DNA of 64,000 bases from Pararge aegeria (taxonomy: Eukaryota; Arthropoda; Insecta; Lepidoptera; Nymphalidae). The translations under genes were made by a program, and so were the position numbers. Positions 33,201 through 41,906 of this stretch are shown piece after piece. Below the pieces are notes generated by a model. The model was not told where the DNA came from and made no database searches. It saw only the letters and a program-made list of their open reading frames with translations. Position 1 is the first letter of the stretch. Every line of letters starts with the position of its first letter. The stretch is taken from positions 4,030,001-4,094,000 of the forward strand of contig NC_053200.1 in the NCBI RefSeq assembly GCF_905163445.1, in the 5' to 3' direction.

Positions 33201-34090
33201 ATCATGTGCATTTTTAAGTTAAGCAATTAAATATCACTTGCATTTTCGGTGACGAATAATGCAAGTGATATTTAATGCATGCCTGAGAGTTCTCCATTAA
33301 CATAATGGAGAACTCTCAATGGGGGATTGGGGTCCAATGGGGGATCTATTCCGTTATGGAATAGATCCCCCATTGAGCATGCTGTCCAAGAGCGCGACCG
33401 AAGGTTATTGTTTTTGGGGCACGTATACAACACAGATGGTTATTGAAAATTTCCTTTGTGACCTTTATAACGGTTAAGGCTTTGAAGAGTTTTTTGTAGC
33501 ACCATCTCTCTAATCGTCCGGTCTGGGGGAACCTGACTTGCAGGCCGATATTATGCCTTTAAGTTTATTAAATACCTATTTAATTATATGGTTTAGGTTT
33601 AAAGACATTTATTCCCATAAAAAGACCTAAGTCACTTACATAGGAAACTTAGTTTTCTGTAATAAATTAATACACTTCGCCATTAGACTAAACTAAATTC
33701 AATTTTACTATTATCTACTCATTCAATGTATTCGTCTTTAAATTTATTGGTATTACTTACTATATAAGAAGCTAATTTAGTTTTGAATACATTGAATGAG
33801 TTTACATTTTTTATAAGTATAGGTATTTTATTATAAAATTTGGCGCCTTCAAAGGTAAGGGATTGTTTACCTTAATTTGTTCTTGTTATATTTATATGGG
33901 TGTTATCAATTGAACATGAAAAATGTAATAATATACACACAATACTATGAACTGAATTTTATAATATTAATATCCATTTATTATTAATTTCCAGTTTATC
34001 TTCGTTTTGAAACCGAAGAAATATGGAGCACCTGCGTCATGGGAAACTGGTCCCCCCGAAATGTTGCCAAGGCCGGTGCTATCGAGGTGA
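19864..34090 (+). CDS. Copy B: lipid phosphate phosphatase (PAP2/wunen-like), complete
   Basis: Six exons join in frame: 19864-19921, 29833-29984, 31257-31454, 32313-32480, 32935-33111 and 33995-34090, for 282 codons and a TGA stop. The start ATG has a good context (AAAATGG) and an in-frame TAA at 19858-19860 just upstream. Six hydrophobic stretches lie near residues 6-31, 53-77, 97-116, 180-198, 210-224 and 237-258. Motif C1 is KYVIGRLRP (Lys124, Arg131-Pro132). C2 reads PSAHSS (177-180), with Ala instead of the canonical Gly. C3 is SRVVDHMHHWSD (Ser225, Arg226, His232, Asp236). The C1-C2 loop has lost the CKPxxDC pattern of copies A and C and instead holds an N-A-S sequon (143-145). By family knowledge, the enzyme dephosphorylates phosphatidate, lysophosphatidate or sphingosine-1-phosphate at the outer membrane face. 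The A-for-G change may alter activity. The reading frame is fully open. Confidence 0.93.
20638..20925 (+). repeat. SINE family 2 3' half, split by a SINE family 1 insertion
   Basis: CTGAGAGTTGGCCATAATGT and TCTCAAGG (20649-20677) are family 2. The element resumes after the inserted SINE with CCTAAACCCTTCTCG and ends in GATGATGATGATGATGAC. Confidence 0.55.
20681..20873 (+). repeat. SINE family 1 nested inside SINE family 2
   Basis: GGCGGCCGATTGGCGCAGTT head, box B GGGTTCGATTCCC, end GATGGCGATGTGTGG. It is shortened in the middle. Confidence 0.75.
21053..21175 (-). repeat. LINE 3' tail, minus strand
   Basis: It starts with GAAGAAGAAGAAGAAGAAA (the terminal repeat of the tail), contains ACTTTATTGCACTTATAAC, and ends with a degraded AAGGCGGCC hairpin block. 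Confidence 0.5.
21220..21279 (+). repeat. 30-base direct repeat, two units
   Basis: AGACCATATTTGAAGATCTA (21220) and AGACCATATTCGAAGATCTA (21250) each continue with CGTGCCCGTA; one difference over 30 bases. Confidence 0.85.
21886..22053. mobile_element. Palindromic MITE ('GGGGTGACTACGTATTTCAC')
   Basis: Left GGGGTGACTACGTATTTCAC and CTTGCGACAGGCGTA mirror right TACGCCTGTCGCAAACC and GAGATATGTAATCACCC. A half copy is at 57125-57218. Confidence 0.65.
22190..22473 (+). repeat. SINE family 2, near full length
   Basis: GCGGTGATAGCCCAGTGGGT head; GCACCTCTAACTTTTCTAAG body; TGGGTTGATATGGTGATGAT end. Confidence 0.7.
22487..22620 (+). mobile_element. Fragment of palindromic MITE (5729 family)
   Basis: It has ACTTGTCGATATTTCGACC, the CCGTGGTCACGATGGGACTA loop and the AATGTTGATTAACACGAAAA flank shared with 5729-5940. 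Confidence 0.55.
22630..22880 (+). repeat. SINE family 1
   Basis: CAGCCGGTTGGCGCAGAGGG head; box B damaged (GGGTTCAATAAATGG); end GATGGCGATGTGTGTACC. Confidence 0.75.
23085..23352 (+). repeat. LINE 3'-end fragment
   Basis: GCTCGTCCGGGGAAGTACTA, TTTCTGCCGCTAAGCAGCAT, then AGGTGGGCCACCTGCTTGGT and an A-rich end. The first half recurs at 43998-44085. Confidence 0.6.
23700..24160 (+). repeat. Older repeat ('GGAAGTATCTTTGCATCGTT') split by a SINE
   Basis: The sequence matches 26425-26600 up to TATTTATATCAAAA and again from CACCAAGTCAATGTCATG. A family 1 SINE lies exactly between. A minus-strand relative is at 39025-39100. Confidence 0.6.
23801..24057 (+). repeat. SINE family 1, full length, nested
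   Basis: TGGCCGATTGGCGCAGTGGG head, box B GGGTTCGATTCCC, end GATGGCGATGTGTGTATTGT, flanked by short AAAAT-like duplications. Confidence 0.85.
24370..24552 (+). repeat. SINE family 2, 3' half
   Basis: GAAGGAAAACATCGTGAGGA, GTCCACCAATCCGCACTGGG, TGGTGGACTACG, GGCCGGTAATGGGTCGATGT and GATGATGATG. Confidence 0.7.
24975..25015 (-). repeat. LINE tail hairpin fragment
   Basis: ACAATTTGGCGGTCTTATAG is the minus-strand form of the conserved tail, with one mismatch in the stem. Confidence 0.45.
25185..25473 (-). repeat. SINE family 2, full length, minus strand
   Basis: Reading plus: ATCGATCCATTACCGGCCCA, AGTCCACCACGCTGGCCCAG, and at the far end CTCCTATCACCGCT, the complement of the tRNA-like head. 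Confidence 0.7.
26425..26600 (+). repeat. Uninterrupted copy of the 23700 repeat
   Basis: GATAAACGACTAAGACCCTG, TACATCGTTCGAGTCCATGT and TATTTATATCAAAACATCCA are contiguous here, showing the empty site for the SINE at 23801. Confidence 0.6.
27086..27130 (+). mobile_element. End of palindromic MITE (5729 family)
   Basis: ATTATCGTGGTATGTACCCG then TTGAACTATATTTAGGAAAT, as at 5845-5890. Confidence 0.5.
27169..27263 (+). repeat. CA dinucleotide microsatellite
   Basis: A run of about 95 bases of AC with a few GC interruptions (ACGCACAC). Confidence 0.95.
27628..27775 (-). repeat. LINE 3' tail with conserved hairpin, minus strand
   Basis: It begins GAATGAATGAATGAATGAAT then ACACTTTTATTGTACAC and ends GGCGGCCTTATCGCTAAATA and GCGATCTCTTCCAGGCAACC. 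Confidence 0.65.
28048..28110 (+). repeat. LINE tail hairpin, short copy
   Basis: TAGGTTGCCCGGCAGATATC with hairpin ATCGCTTTTTAGCGAT, then AAGGGCGCCT. Confidence 0.5.
28134..28175. repeat. Perfect inverted repeat, 14-base arms
   Basis: CTTCTGCTGTTTTG (28134-28147) and CAAAACAGCAGAAG (28162-28175) with a 14-base AT loop. Confidence 0.9.
28302..28605. mobile_element. MITE, diverged copy of 18075 element
   Basis: ATACAGAAACCGTGTACACG at the left and TTTTTTGGACACAATGCACT plus GTATGTTCTGAATAATGTG at the right match the copy upstream of the gene. Confidence 0.5.
29188..29358 (-). repeat. SINE family 3, minus strand
   Basis: GGGGATCGAACCCGGGACTT is the complement of box B; CGCTCACCGCTGCGCCAGG is the complement of the head with box A. 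Confidence 0.75.
29370..29791 (+). repeat. 211-base tandem direct duplication carrying a MITE
   Basis: Unit 1 starts at 29370 and unit 2 at 29581, both with TTAATTTTGATAAATATTGG. They agree over about 200 bases except ATGCAG/ATACAG, then diverge in the last few bases. Each contains the MITE end TTTGCTATACTCCGCGAAA. The array ends about 40 bases before exon 2 of copy B. Confidence 0.9.
29833..29984 (+). CDS. Copy B, exon 2
   Basis: The acceptor follows TTTTTATTTCAG and the donor is GTAAGC; 152 bases, the same length as copy C exon 2. It encodes the end of TM1, then PYHRGYFANDLSLMLPYK, the conserved first outer loop of the LPP family, then TM2. Confidence 0.92.
29996..30165 (-). repeat. SINE ('ACCTCGTTGGTCTA' family) 3' part
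   Basis: AGACCCACCACGCTTCTCCA and ATGCGGTTTGGTGGGTTATA are the complement of the tail region seen at 55620-55716. Confidence 0.5.
30190..30545. repeat. Dispersed repeat of the 'TGCCCGCGACTTCATCTG' type
   Basis: CTTCTGCCCGCGACTTCATC, TTTCAAAGCTGTCTGCCCGC and CCAAATTTCACCCAAATTCG recur in many insect repeats; similar stretches are at 50160-50360, 56120-56290 and 57990-58170. The class is uncertain. Confidence 0.45.
31257..31454 (+). CDS. Copy B, exon 3 (motif C1)
   Basis: The acceptor follows TTTCGTTTCAG and the donor is GTAAGT; 66 codons in phase 0. It contains TM3 and ends AKYVIGRLRPHFFD, motif C1 with Lys, Arg and Pro intact. Confidence 0.95.
31537..31735 (+). repeat. SINE family 3, 3'-truncated
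   Basis: CGACGACCTCCCTGGCGCAA head, box B GGGTTCGATTCCTGG, body TGGCTAGTTACCACCCGGCC. It lies in intron 3 of copy B. Confidence 0.7.
32313..32480 (+). CDS. Copy B, exon 4 (motif C2 variant)
   Basis: The acceptor follows AATTTCCAG and the donor is GTACGT; 56 codons. It begins ICQPVPNASP and contains LSFPSAHSSFAMY. The catalytic His is kept but the Gly before it is Ala. Confidence 0.94.
32797..32908 (+). repeat. SINE family 2 remnant against exon 5 of copy B
   Basis: GAGATCTCCATAATGTTCTC, GTCCACCAAACCGCACTGGG and TGGTGGACTACGGCC. It ends about 25 bases before the exon. Confidence 0.65.
32935..33111 (+). CDS. Copy B, exon 5 (motif C3)
   Basis: The acceptor follows ACATTCTCAG and the donor is GTAATT; 59 codons. 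It contains WRGSKLLRHGIQF and SRVVDHMHHWSD (motif C3), then TM6. Repeat-derived sequence ends about 25 bases upstream of the exon. Confidence 0.95.
33226..33375. repeat. Three consecutive perfect hairpins in intron 5 of copy B
   Basis: Arms pair 33226-33244 with 33258-33276 (19 bases), 33284-33298 with 33304-33318 (15 bases), and 33335-33352 with 33358-33375 (18 bases). The first two left arms (CAATTAAATATCACTTGC; CTGAGAGTTCTCCAT) are SINE family 2 sequence. Confidence 0.9.
33717..33801. repeat. Inverted repeat, 17-base arms
   Basis: ACTCATTCAATGTATTC (33717-33733) and GAATACATTGAATGAGT (33785-33801). Confidence 0.85.
33995..34090 (+). CDS. Copy B, exon 6 (C-terminal tail)
   Basis: The acceptor follows ATTAATTTCCAG. 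It encodes 31 residues starting FIFVLKPKKYGAPASW and stops at TGA 34088-34090. It closes TM6 and gives a short Pro-rich tail. Confidence 0.9.
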   Translation, partial: FIFVLKPKKYGAPASWETGPPEMLPRPVLSR

Positions 34091-34529
34091 CCTGACTCGA
34101 AAAGTGAATGTAGTGATTTTTTTTTTCAAAGTATCATATTCTCTTGGGTATAATTATATAAAAGTGCTTTATTTTTAAACGACTCTAAAAACTAGATAAA
34201 TCCCTATTGTTCAACATGAAAATTATCTAGGTCAGATTTATCTAGATTTATTTTTAATTTGATATAGGTAAATCTAGACGAATCTGACTAGTAAGTATTC
34301 CTTGTGTAATGTGTTTAAAACATTTTTCTAAATGCTTTTCGAATAGTGACTAGACTAGAAAAGTCTGTATCCAGGCGTAAGATTTTTATAAAGTTAAGTC
34401 GCTATTGAGTTATTTAAAAGTGCGCAATTAAAGAAATTAAATAACCGTGCAAGTATTTTGACAGTTCAAAATGGCGTCCAAGAGCCGCCATGTTGCATTT
34501 CCTTCCAAAAAATTATAGCTAGTGTCAAT

Positions 34530-34740
34530 TCTCACGGCTAACATGGGCAGGAGACAAAAATTTCATCCTTCGATTATATCTACTGAAAAGGGATACAAAT
34601 CATATCTCCAGTACTAAAGCACAGAAACAGGAAAGGTTTACTGCCGTGTGATATTGCACGTAGTTGTAATATTCCCACCCGTGCGCCCGTTAACATTTTG
34701 TCCTTTCCTCGTGCCGAAAATGACTCCTGGCCTTGATTGA
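34530..34740 (+). mobile_element. MITE ('ATGGGCAGGAGACAAAAATT') remnant in 3' flank of copy B
   Basis: CTAACATGGGCAGGAGACAA at the left, followed by TATCTACTGAAAAGGGATA. It is degraded at the right. Confidence 0.5.
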
Positions 34741-34915
34741 TGATTTTATGCTTCTAACGATAGCCTTTATATTGAAATCTGTCTAAGCACTAAAAAGTAA
34801 AGGTGGTACCAAGAAATTCACATACATTAGCTCAAAATGTCCCTTATTAGTATCCTGAAAACATTCAACATATATTATGGGCAAAAATGTAAAAATTAAT
34901 TATTGATATTGAAGA

Positions 34916-34921
34916 AATAAA
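34916..34921 (+). promoter_or_regulatory. Candidate polyadenylation signal of copy B
   Basis: AATAAA lies about 825 bases after the stop of copy B. Another AATAAA is at 35376. A MITE-like repeat (34530-34740) lies between the stop and both hexamers, so the true site is uncertain. Confidence 0.25.
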
Positions 34922-35916
34922 CAGAATACATAATTGAAATGTAAAGTAAGTTTCTAAAAGTAACCGCTTATTAGTCCACACAATCTTCTTCATAATAAAA
35001 TACCCTTTGATAATTTTTTTATATGACGTTTGGTATGGTATGGTCCAGTCATTAAAAGCGGTACAACAATATTTATAGAAAGTTGTCTGTAGTGTAAAAT
35101 GAGTCTGAAAGGTGATATTGTAAAGAACCTAAAAAAAAAACTATTTTTCATCATGGCGGTACGAGTGACAGTGGTACGAGGAGGAAAAGCGACAAAACAA
35201 CAACTTCCTTTATTGGCAGAGATATCTATAAAACTATCAAATGACTGGATTATTAATTTATTGACATAATTAATTTTAAGTAAGTGTTAATTTAGTAAGT
35301 GTAATATATTAAATTTAAGATTTTTCATATTTAAATTTTATAACTGTTGTCTTATTTGTAGTCTGTTTTTACCCTAATAAAAGCTAGGGCTATTTTCTAA
35401 GTTACTAAACACTTAAAGTAGATAGTTACCTGCAACGACCCTTTTAAGCATTCCATTATTTTATAAAAAGAAAATATCCTAATATTAAACATAAGTTGTA
35501 TGTATTATTTATATTGTACTTACTATCTTGTATACATAGATAAATTAAAATGATAGATGCAACAGAAGTTCCATCCCTTTCGGAACATTATCCTTGATGG
35601 CCGTAAATTATCAATTTATATTAGTTATGGGATTTTTGTGTGCAGCTAAATAGTACCTACTTATGTGTGCGTATTAAATTGTCAGTATTTTGTGTGAAGA
35701 TTTGAAAGGAATTATATATTATTATTACAAAACTGTACGAGTATTTTTTTGTTAAAAAGAATTAAAAAACAAGACGTTAACAATTGTGTTTTTTTATTTC
35801 CTTTGCCGAACACTTTGTAGAGAAAATGTTAAAATGAGTGAATACTAAAATGTAGACTTTCTCTAACATCCCTTATCACGAATGTTGTTTTTTAATTTTA
35901 TTTAAGTTTAATTCTA
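34922..35916. other. AT-rich intergenic DNA, nothing recognised
   Basis: No exon or known repeat stands out apart from poly(A)-signal-like hexamers. Confidence 0.5.
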
Positions 35917-36148
35917 CGTAAATACACACATCGCTATGTAGCGCCAAAGTAAGCGTACCATGTGTTATGGGTACTTACATAGCTGATGAGTATAAAACAT
36001 AAATACTTATGATATACAGATAAACACCCAGACACTGAAAAACATTAATATTCATCACATAAACATTTTTCCAGTAGACATCGAACTCACGGCTTTGGGC
36101 GCAAAAAGCAAGCAAGTGGGTCGCAGCCCACTTTGCGAACAGGTGGTC
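35917..36148 (-). repeat. SINE family 1, minus strand, diverged
   Basis: ACACACATCGCTATGTAGCG, then ACACCCAGACACTGAAAAAC, and a decayed head CCCACTTTGCGAACAGGTGG. Confidence 0.7.
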
Positions 36149-36498
36149 TAAAATTGTTTTTATGTAACGTAATGAACAAAAGAACACTTAAAATAATTCT
36201 GTCCAACAATGAAATACGCCTATACCATTAGCCTGTCATGGCAGTGTCTACTCAGGTAGGACATAAGACAGGACTACGTTATCTTAGGGCCCGGGCCCGT
36301 TACTTCAATATTGTCACCCTACTAACTTATAAACATAGTGACCCTAATGTACGTAAACGACCTTTTATATATTGGGTTATCAATTCGATTCCATGCACTT
36401 TCCACTGGGGTACAGTACAATATTCACAGTGCATTATTATAAGTACCTATGCTAAAGGCTAAAGTCTAGAGTTTAATAATGAATATTAAGTTAAATTT

Positions 36499-36720
36499 GA
36501 CGGCCGACTGGCGCAGTGGGCAGCGCCTCTGCTTTCTGAGTCCTTGGCCGTGGGTTCGATTCCCACAACTGGAACATATTTGTTTGATAAACATGAATCT
36601 TTTTCAGTGTCTGGATGTTTATATGTGTATTGTAGTATTTATCATCTTAGTACCCATAACACAAGCTACGCTGACTTTGGGGCTAGATGGTGATGTGTGT
36701 ATTGTCGTAGTATAGTTATT
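36499..36720 (+). repeat. SINE family 1
   Basis: GACGGCCGACTGGCGCAGTG head, box B GGGTTCGATTCCC, end GATGGTGATGTGTGTATTGT; middle shortened. Confidence 0.8.
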
Positions 36721-36801
36721 TAATTCGCTTTAGTACTATTTAAGATGTAGTTTATAAATTCTTTAGTCCCTTTTTTTATAAATGAATATATTACACTACA
36801 A

Positions 36802-37044
36802 TGCCACGTAGCCCAAAGTATGCGTAGCTTGTATTATGGGTACGATGCGTGTTGAACATTTCTATGAATGATATACATAAATATTATAATAATATAATAT
36901 ATTCATAAATAATTATAATATACAGATAAACACCCAGAAACTCATGTTCAACACACAAATATTTTCCAGTTGTGGGAATCGAACCCACACGCCACAGACT
37001 GAGACTCAGAAAGCAGGGTAGCTGCCCACTGCACCAATCGGATC
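36802..37044 (-). repeat. SINE family 1, minus strand
   Basis: GTAGCCCAAAGTATGCGTAG and at the head GGGAATCGAACCCACACGCC and CCCACTGCACCAATCGG. It is only 80 bases from the plus-strand copy and forms an inverted pair with it. Confidence 0.75.
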
Positions 37045-37269
37045 TGCACCTATCACTAGAAGTCATCTTTTTAATGCAACCTGAGCGTGTAAAGTCTATA
37101 GGAAGATGGAAAGTGAATGGTGCTCAGAGTGAGAAAAAAATGCTTTTAAATTAAACAAATGTCACTTTCTTTAATAATAAATGAAAACATCGTGAAAACC
37201 TGTTTGTTTGAAAATTATTGCACACACACATTTACTAAACACAAATACAGAAGAAAATTAGAATAGAAA

Positions 37270-37316
37270 ATGGGGCGTGCAACGGCGGTCTTATCGCTAA
37301 AGCGATCTCTTGGAGT
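37270..37316 (-). repeat. LINE tail hairpin fragment
   Basis: ACGGCGGTCTTATCGCTAAA and GCGATCTCTTGG: minus-strand hairpin with intact stem. Confidence 0.5.
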
Positions 37317-38616
37317 CTACCTTTGAAATTGGAAAGACCAGCATGTTATTTGTTGAAAATGGTGGAGCTATTTTTCTTCTTAATTTTCAACGTAGCGAAA
37401 ATTAGAGAATGGCCAAAATACCCACTAATTTATCAATTAAGATTGCATCAGGCGAAAAAAGGCACGCACATAAGTGATAACGTCATTCTTATATGGCGAC
37501 ACACCCATATTTTGCTTTAAGATAAGTGATAATACAAAAATAGCTGAACGCACTTACGTATATTGTGCGTAAGATATGTTATTTTAAGTTCATTTATCGG
37601 CATAGTTGACCCGCATCGACCCATAGACTAAGATAAAGTATTATTTACTACAAGTTATCCTAAAACAGTAAGGGTTCTTCATCGACTCTTAAACTAGCTC
37701 TCTAGCCGATGACCGCGTCTTTATTCGGGTTTTGTAATTCCCGCAGTAAATCTTGGTTTTCTCGAGCTACAAAGTATATAAATATATCCATTTCCAGTAT
37801 CATTCATAATTATCACTGACGGTTTCTCGTCTTATTTTATGTATGTAGACGAGGTAGGTAAACATTTTTTTCTTTCAGTGTACTCTAGTCGTAGATGGAA
37901 TTAATATATATATTTGCATAAATGTGGCAAAATCGATCCAGCCGTTGTAGAAAATTGTCTTATAGGATAGAATCAATGAAAATTAAGCTTAATTTTCACA
38001 TATTAAAAAAGATTGGCTTTGATAAATTTTCGATCGATTTGGCTAAATTTATGCAAAGAGATAATAATTAATTAATTTTATAATAAATTGTTTTCTTCCT
38101 CTCTTTTTTTCCCTAAGGTATCCAACGCTATTTCGAACCCGGCACTACAATTCCCTCCGTTGTTGTAGCCTAGTAAACTGTACATACCTACTTAAAGTTT
38201 ACTTTTATTTCTAATGTTTAGATATTTTGTCGTTTTTTTTTTTAATTTTTATAATTTTATTAAGTAGGTCATATATAGGTAGATACATACATGAGGTGAG
38301 ACTTGAGAGGTCAAATGACTAATTCCGCTTCTACTTTTTAACGATCAACCGTTAATACCTACTGCACCCAGTTTCTGTTATCTTATTAGTCTAATACTAT
38401 TGTATGCCATGTGTATTATTTATGATATTAGGCATGTCATATTAAGCTATTATCAATCCATACGAACATAAATCTGAAATCGGTCCCCTCGAAGCCCCAG
38501 CCACTATCACCGCTTAGAAAAATGTCGGAGAAAAGCGTGTGAAATTCATGCCGGCTCTGAAAGTTCTTTATGCATAATATAAGCTGCTGCCCGCGTCCTT
38601 CTTCAAAATTTTAAAA
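37317..38616. other. Intergenic, nothing coding
   Basis: AT-rich. A short AAAATTAAGCTTAATTTTCA (37979-37998) resembles the end of the 29420 MITE. Confidence 0.4.
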
Positions 38617-39345
38617 ATTAATTTATTTCAAGTAGGCCTTAATATAAGCACTTTTGAAACGTCCAGTCTGTCTGTTTGTAGTGACTGTACCACCGGTTCG
38701 GAATGCAGATTCTACCGAGAAGAAGCCGGCAAGAAACTCAGCAGTTGCTCTTCTCCAACATCAACAATTTACATTTTACATTTTAACATTAGTTTTCTAT
38801 CTTGTGAGAGATTAATGCGGAGTCGACGTCTCCCACTCTCCCCCCCGATGTCGTCGAGCCCTGGGACTCTTCGCATGGCGAGCTTTCGCGCTCGACCCAC
38901 TCCCCCGGTGACGCGGTAGCAACCCCTCAGGTGGTTATCGGCAAATGTCCTTCCGTGGGTAAACAATTAACAACCAATGTTCATGACATTCAGTTGGTGG
39001 GTATTTTGATAAAAATACGACTGCATTACCGATGCACCGCAGTCCTACATGGACTCGAACAATGCAAAGATACCTCTCGGCGTCTAAGTCGTTTATCACA
39101 ATGTAACTAATAGCAATATGGTGTGATATGATGATACGCATTTAGCAACACGTGCCGCTTTCGATTTCATGTTTAGGTACACTGGCCACGTGCCCTGACG
39201 TCGACGTCGTCAATGCTTCCAAGCATTTTGTCATTAAGAAATTCATTAATTGTATAGTAACCTTGCTGTAATAAATGTGTTTTAACATAGTCTTTAAACT
39301 TATGCATTGGTAGGTCCAAAATTACCTTAGGCTTTCGGCAAACCC
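38617..39345 (-). pseudogene. LINE ORF2 C-terminus and 3' UTR split by an insertion
   Basis: Minus strand: 39196-39345 matches the ORF2 C-terminus of the 4255 element (DLPMHKFK region) and 38617-38790 matches its 3' UTR (CTGCCGGC/TACCGAGAAG block). Between them 38791-39195 is foreign and partly GC-rich. Confidence 0.6.
38791..39195. repeat. GC-rich insertion within the LINE fragment
   Basis: It includes TCCCACTCTCCCCCCCGATG, GCGAGCTTTCGCGCTCGACC (an internal GCGAGC...GCTCG inverted repeat) and, at 39030-39090, the complement of the repeat at 23715-23780. I do not recognise its class. Confidence 0.45.
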
Positions 39346-39741
39346 CGTGGGAACCGTTTGTTTACCTGGGATTAAAAGTAGCACTAAAATCTAGTCGATT
39401 GAGTTCTTAGTGCGCTAGGCAAGAACAAACAAACACATTTTCGCATATTTAATATTAGTAAAGATTAGTAATAGTAAGGATAAGGATTAGATAAAAATAG
39501 ATAGTTGTTACCATGCAATAGGATGCTCTAATCTACCACTCCTTAAACGTATGACTGGATCGTGGGTGTTATCTTAGCCTTATTTTATAACCTGCTTTTT
39601 TGTTTTCAATTACACTAATACTTGTACTTATTTGATAATAAGCAGTAACAAAAAAAACATCAAGTAATTTCAAGTAATTCTTTTCTAGCATGGTAGCACG
39701 CGTTTATGCATGTACCTACCAAGTAGATGGCCCACTTCAGG

Positions 39742-40006
39742 GCTAGCACGGGCAGGAGACAAAAATTATATCCCCCGATTATATCCCCTGACAGGCGATA
39801 TAATTAACGTGTCCATCTCCTAAAGCAAGGGAACATGGAATAGGAAAAGTTTATCCCCATTTATTATTACACATATATTATTTGGATATTATTTCCACTT
39901 GCGCCAGTGCCCTGAGAGTTGATAAAGCTGTGGGAAAAGTAAAATTTTTATCCTGTCCACGGGGAGATAATTGTTTCCTGCCCATGCTGATGGTGCAATA
40001 GACACA
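39742..40006 (+). mobile_element. MITE with GCAGGAGACAA inverted ends
   Basis: Left CTAGCACGGGCAGGAGACAA and right TTGTTTCCTGCCCATGCTG are inverted repeats. Inside it has one CCTGACAGGCGATATAATTA unit, the sequence expanded at 44621-44834. Confidence 0.7.
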
Positions 40007-40215
40007 CCCCACTTACAAGCTGTCCTGTTCTCCTCCTCGTTAGCGCGGGAGCCCCAGCAATCGGTTGAGGTAGTTGGTAGACGTCCGGGAGGTATCCAGT
40101 GGTGGTTTTTAGTTTGGGTATACCCCCTTTAGAGGGGGGAGTCCCATATAACCTTCGTCCTGCCCAAGGGTCGGAGGTAGCAATAAATTTATTAAGATTT
40201 TTTTTGGATTTAGTT

Positions 40216-40236
40216 GACGGCCGATTGGCGCAGTTT
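40216..40236 (+). repeat. SINE family 1, 5' stub only
   Basis: GACGGCCGATTGGCGCAGTT, then unrelated sequence (TGTCACGCCCCCGATAACAA) that recurs at 41640-41690. Confidence 0.6.
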
Positions 40237-40504
40237 CACAGACAGTATATGTACGAACGAACACATACCGTCTGTCACGCCCCCGATAACAACGAATCAC
40301 ACGCCGGCAACGTACTGAACGCATGCAGTTATAAATGATTAGACGCTAGTCTTACCTACACGATTACACGCTTTATCGACATGCTTTAATAATAATCCGA
40401 ATCGGTTTATTAGTCGCACTAATATTACTACTGTTTCGCTCCGTATTAAGACATCTCGCAAGCTTAGTTGCCGGTATAACTGCAGAGAAATGAGACTTAA
40501 CAGC

Positions 40505-40650
40505 CTTAGGTTGATGGACACAGGACGGCACTTTGTAGGACGATACTCTCTGCGAAGTGTTGCTGTATTAATAGGCTATGGTTTTCCACCTTCCATCAGG
40601 CCCATCTGCTCTGTCCGTCTATTAGTACTATGAATAAAATAAAAAAATTC
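40505..40650 (+). repeat. LINE 3'-end fragment
   Basis: GATGGACACAGGACGGCACT, GGTTTTCCACCTTCCATCAG, A-rich end; related to 3300-3468. Confidence 0.5.
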
Positions 40651-40854
40651 CGGTGTCTGCTCTTCGATCTTTATAACGTAAATAATGAGATATTTTACGG
40701 TGGTACCTAAGGAATCCGAAGTGTGCGAGTGCAACTCAGACTTCGATTATATATTGTTCAAAATCATCATCATATAAACCGATGTATACATAGTTCCAAA
40801 TACCGAGGATTTATGCAACTCCCAGCGACGAATTTGTTCTCGTCTGCCGCTCAG

Positions 40855-41020
40855 CACGGCTAGCATGGGCAGGAGACAGTTATATCCCCGAGAAAGGATA
40901 AAAATTTATCTTCTCCCACAGCTTTTCAACTCCACTGGCGCACTAGTGGAAATAATATCCAAATAACATATTGTGTAATAATAAACAGGGGTAAACGTCT
41001 ACCCTAACGTCGTCTTCTTT
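40855..41020 (+). mobile_element. MITE (GCAGGAGACA family), right end missing
   Basis: GGCTAGCATGGGCAGGAGAC at the left; CACTGGCGCACTAGTGGAAA inside, as in 44538-44560. Confidence 0.6.
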
Positions 41021-41289
41021 AAAATTTTTATTCTCATTTAGGTTGGTTCCTTTTTTACTCCTCATAGATCACTCAGAGGTACTCCGAATGTAGCGCTGGA
41101 GTTCACTCCATCGCCGGCTGAGCGACTCTGAGCCTTTTTATGGGGCTTTATGGGGCTTATTAACTTAGTGAAAGACCACGTTTCGAGGGGGTTTGGGATA
41201 TGAATGTATATATCATACCATCATGATACAGACATAGAGAGATCGACAAAGCGGTCAAATCACAACGGGGTTACTTTGCGCAATTCCAT

Positions 41290-41486
41290 GATGCAGATCA
41301 CACCAAACTTTCTAAGCACGTTTCGCTCTGACACCGGAGCATCCTCAGGAGATGTTGACTTTAAAATTAATAATTTTTCCGAAGATATGTTTGCTGTTGA
41401 GTATAAAGATTGAAGAAGCTATAAATTAAACCTAACAGATTCTCCTGCTTTTCGCGGAGTATAGCAAATTAGGCTTAATTCTCATA
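41290..41486 (+). mobile_element. MITE (TTCGCGGAGTATAGCAAATT end)
   Basis: CTTTTCGCGGAGTATAGCAA right end and GACACCGGAGCATCCTCAGG, as in the copy at 8630-8852. Confidence 0.5.
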
Positions 41487-41906
41487 GTACAATCCGTAAT
41501 TATTTATTAACCCTTTGACCGAAAACGGGGGGTTTACAATCACACAATTTGATACAATAAACAATGCGAGCATCGACCGCTTTCTACCCTATATTTTGAA
41601 GCTTATATTTAGCCTCCGTTTACGATAACAACATATTCGACTGTCACGCCTCCGATAACAGCGAATCACACGCCAGCAACGTATTCACTGCATGGCAGGC
41701 ACAATTTACGATTACGGACTTTATTGGCCCGCGTTATTTCCATCCTCAATGGTTGGTAATTAATTATTTATTACGGGCAGATAGTAGATACCCAACGGAG
41801 TACCAAGATATGTCATGGACACGGGTTTATTTTATTATCTTATTTGTATTATCATATCAAAACTGTAATTTAAACAACAATAGTTTTTACATCTTGGGCC
41901 TTCTTT

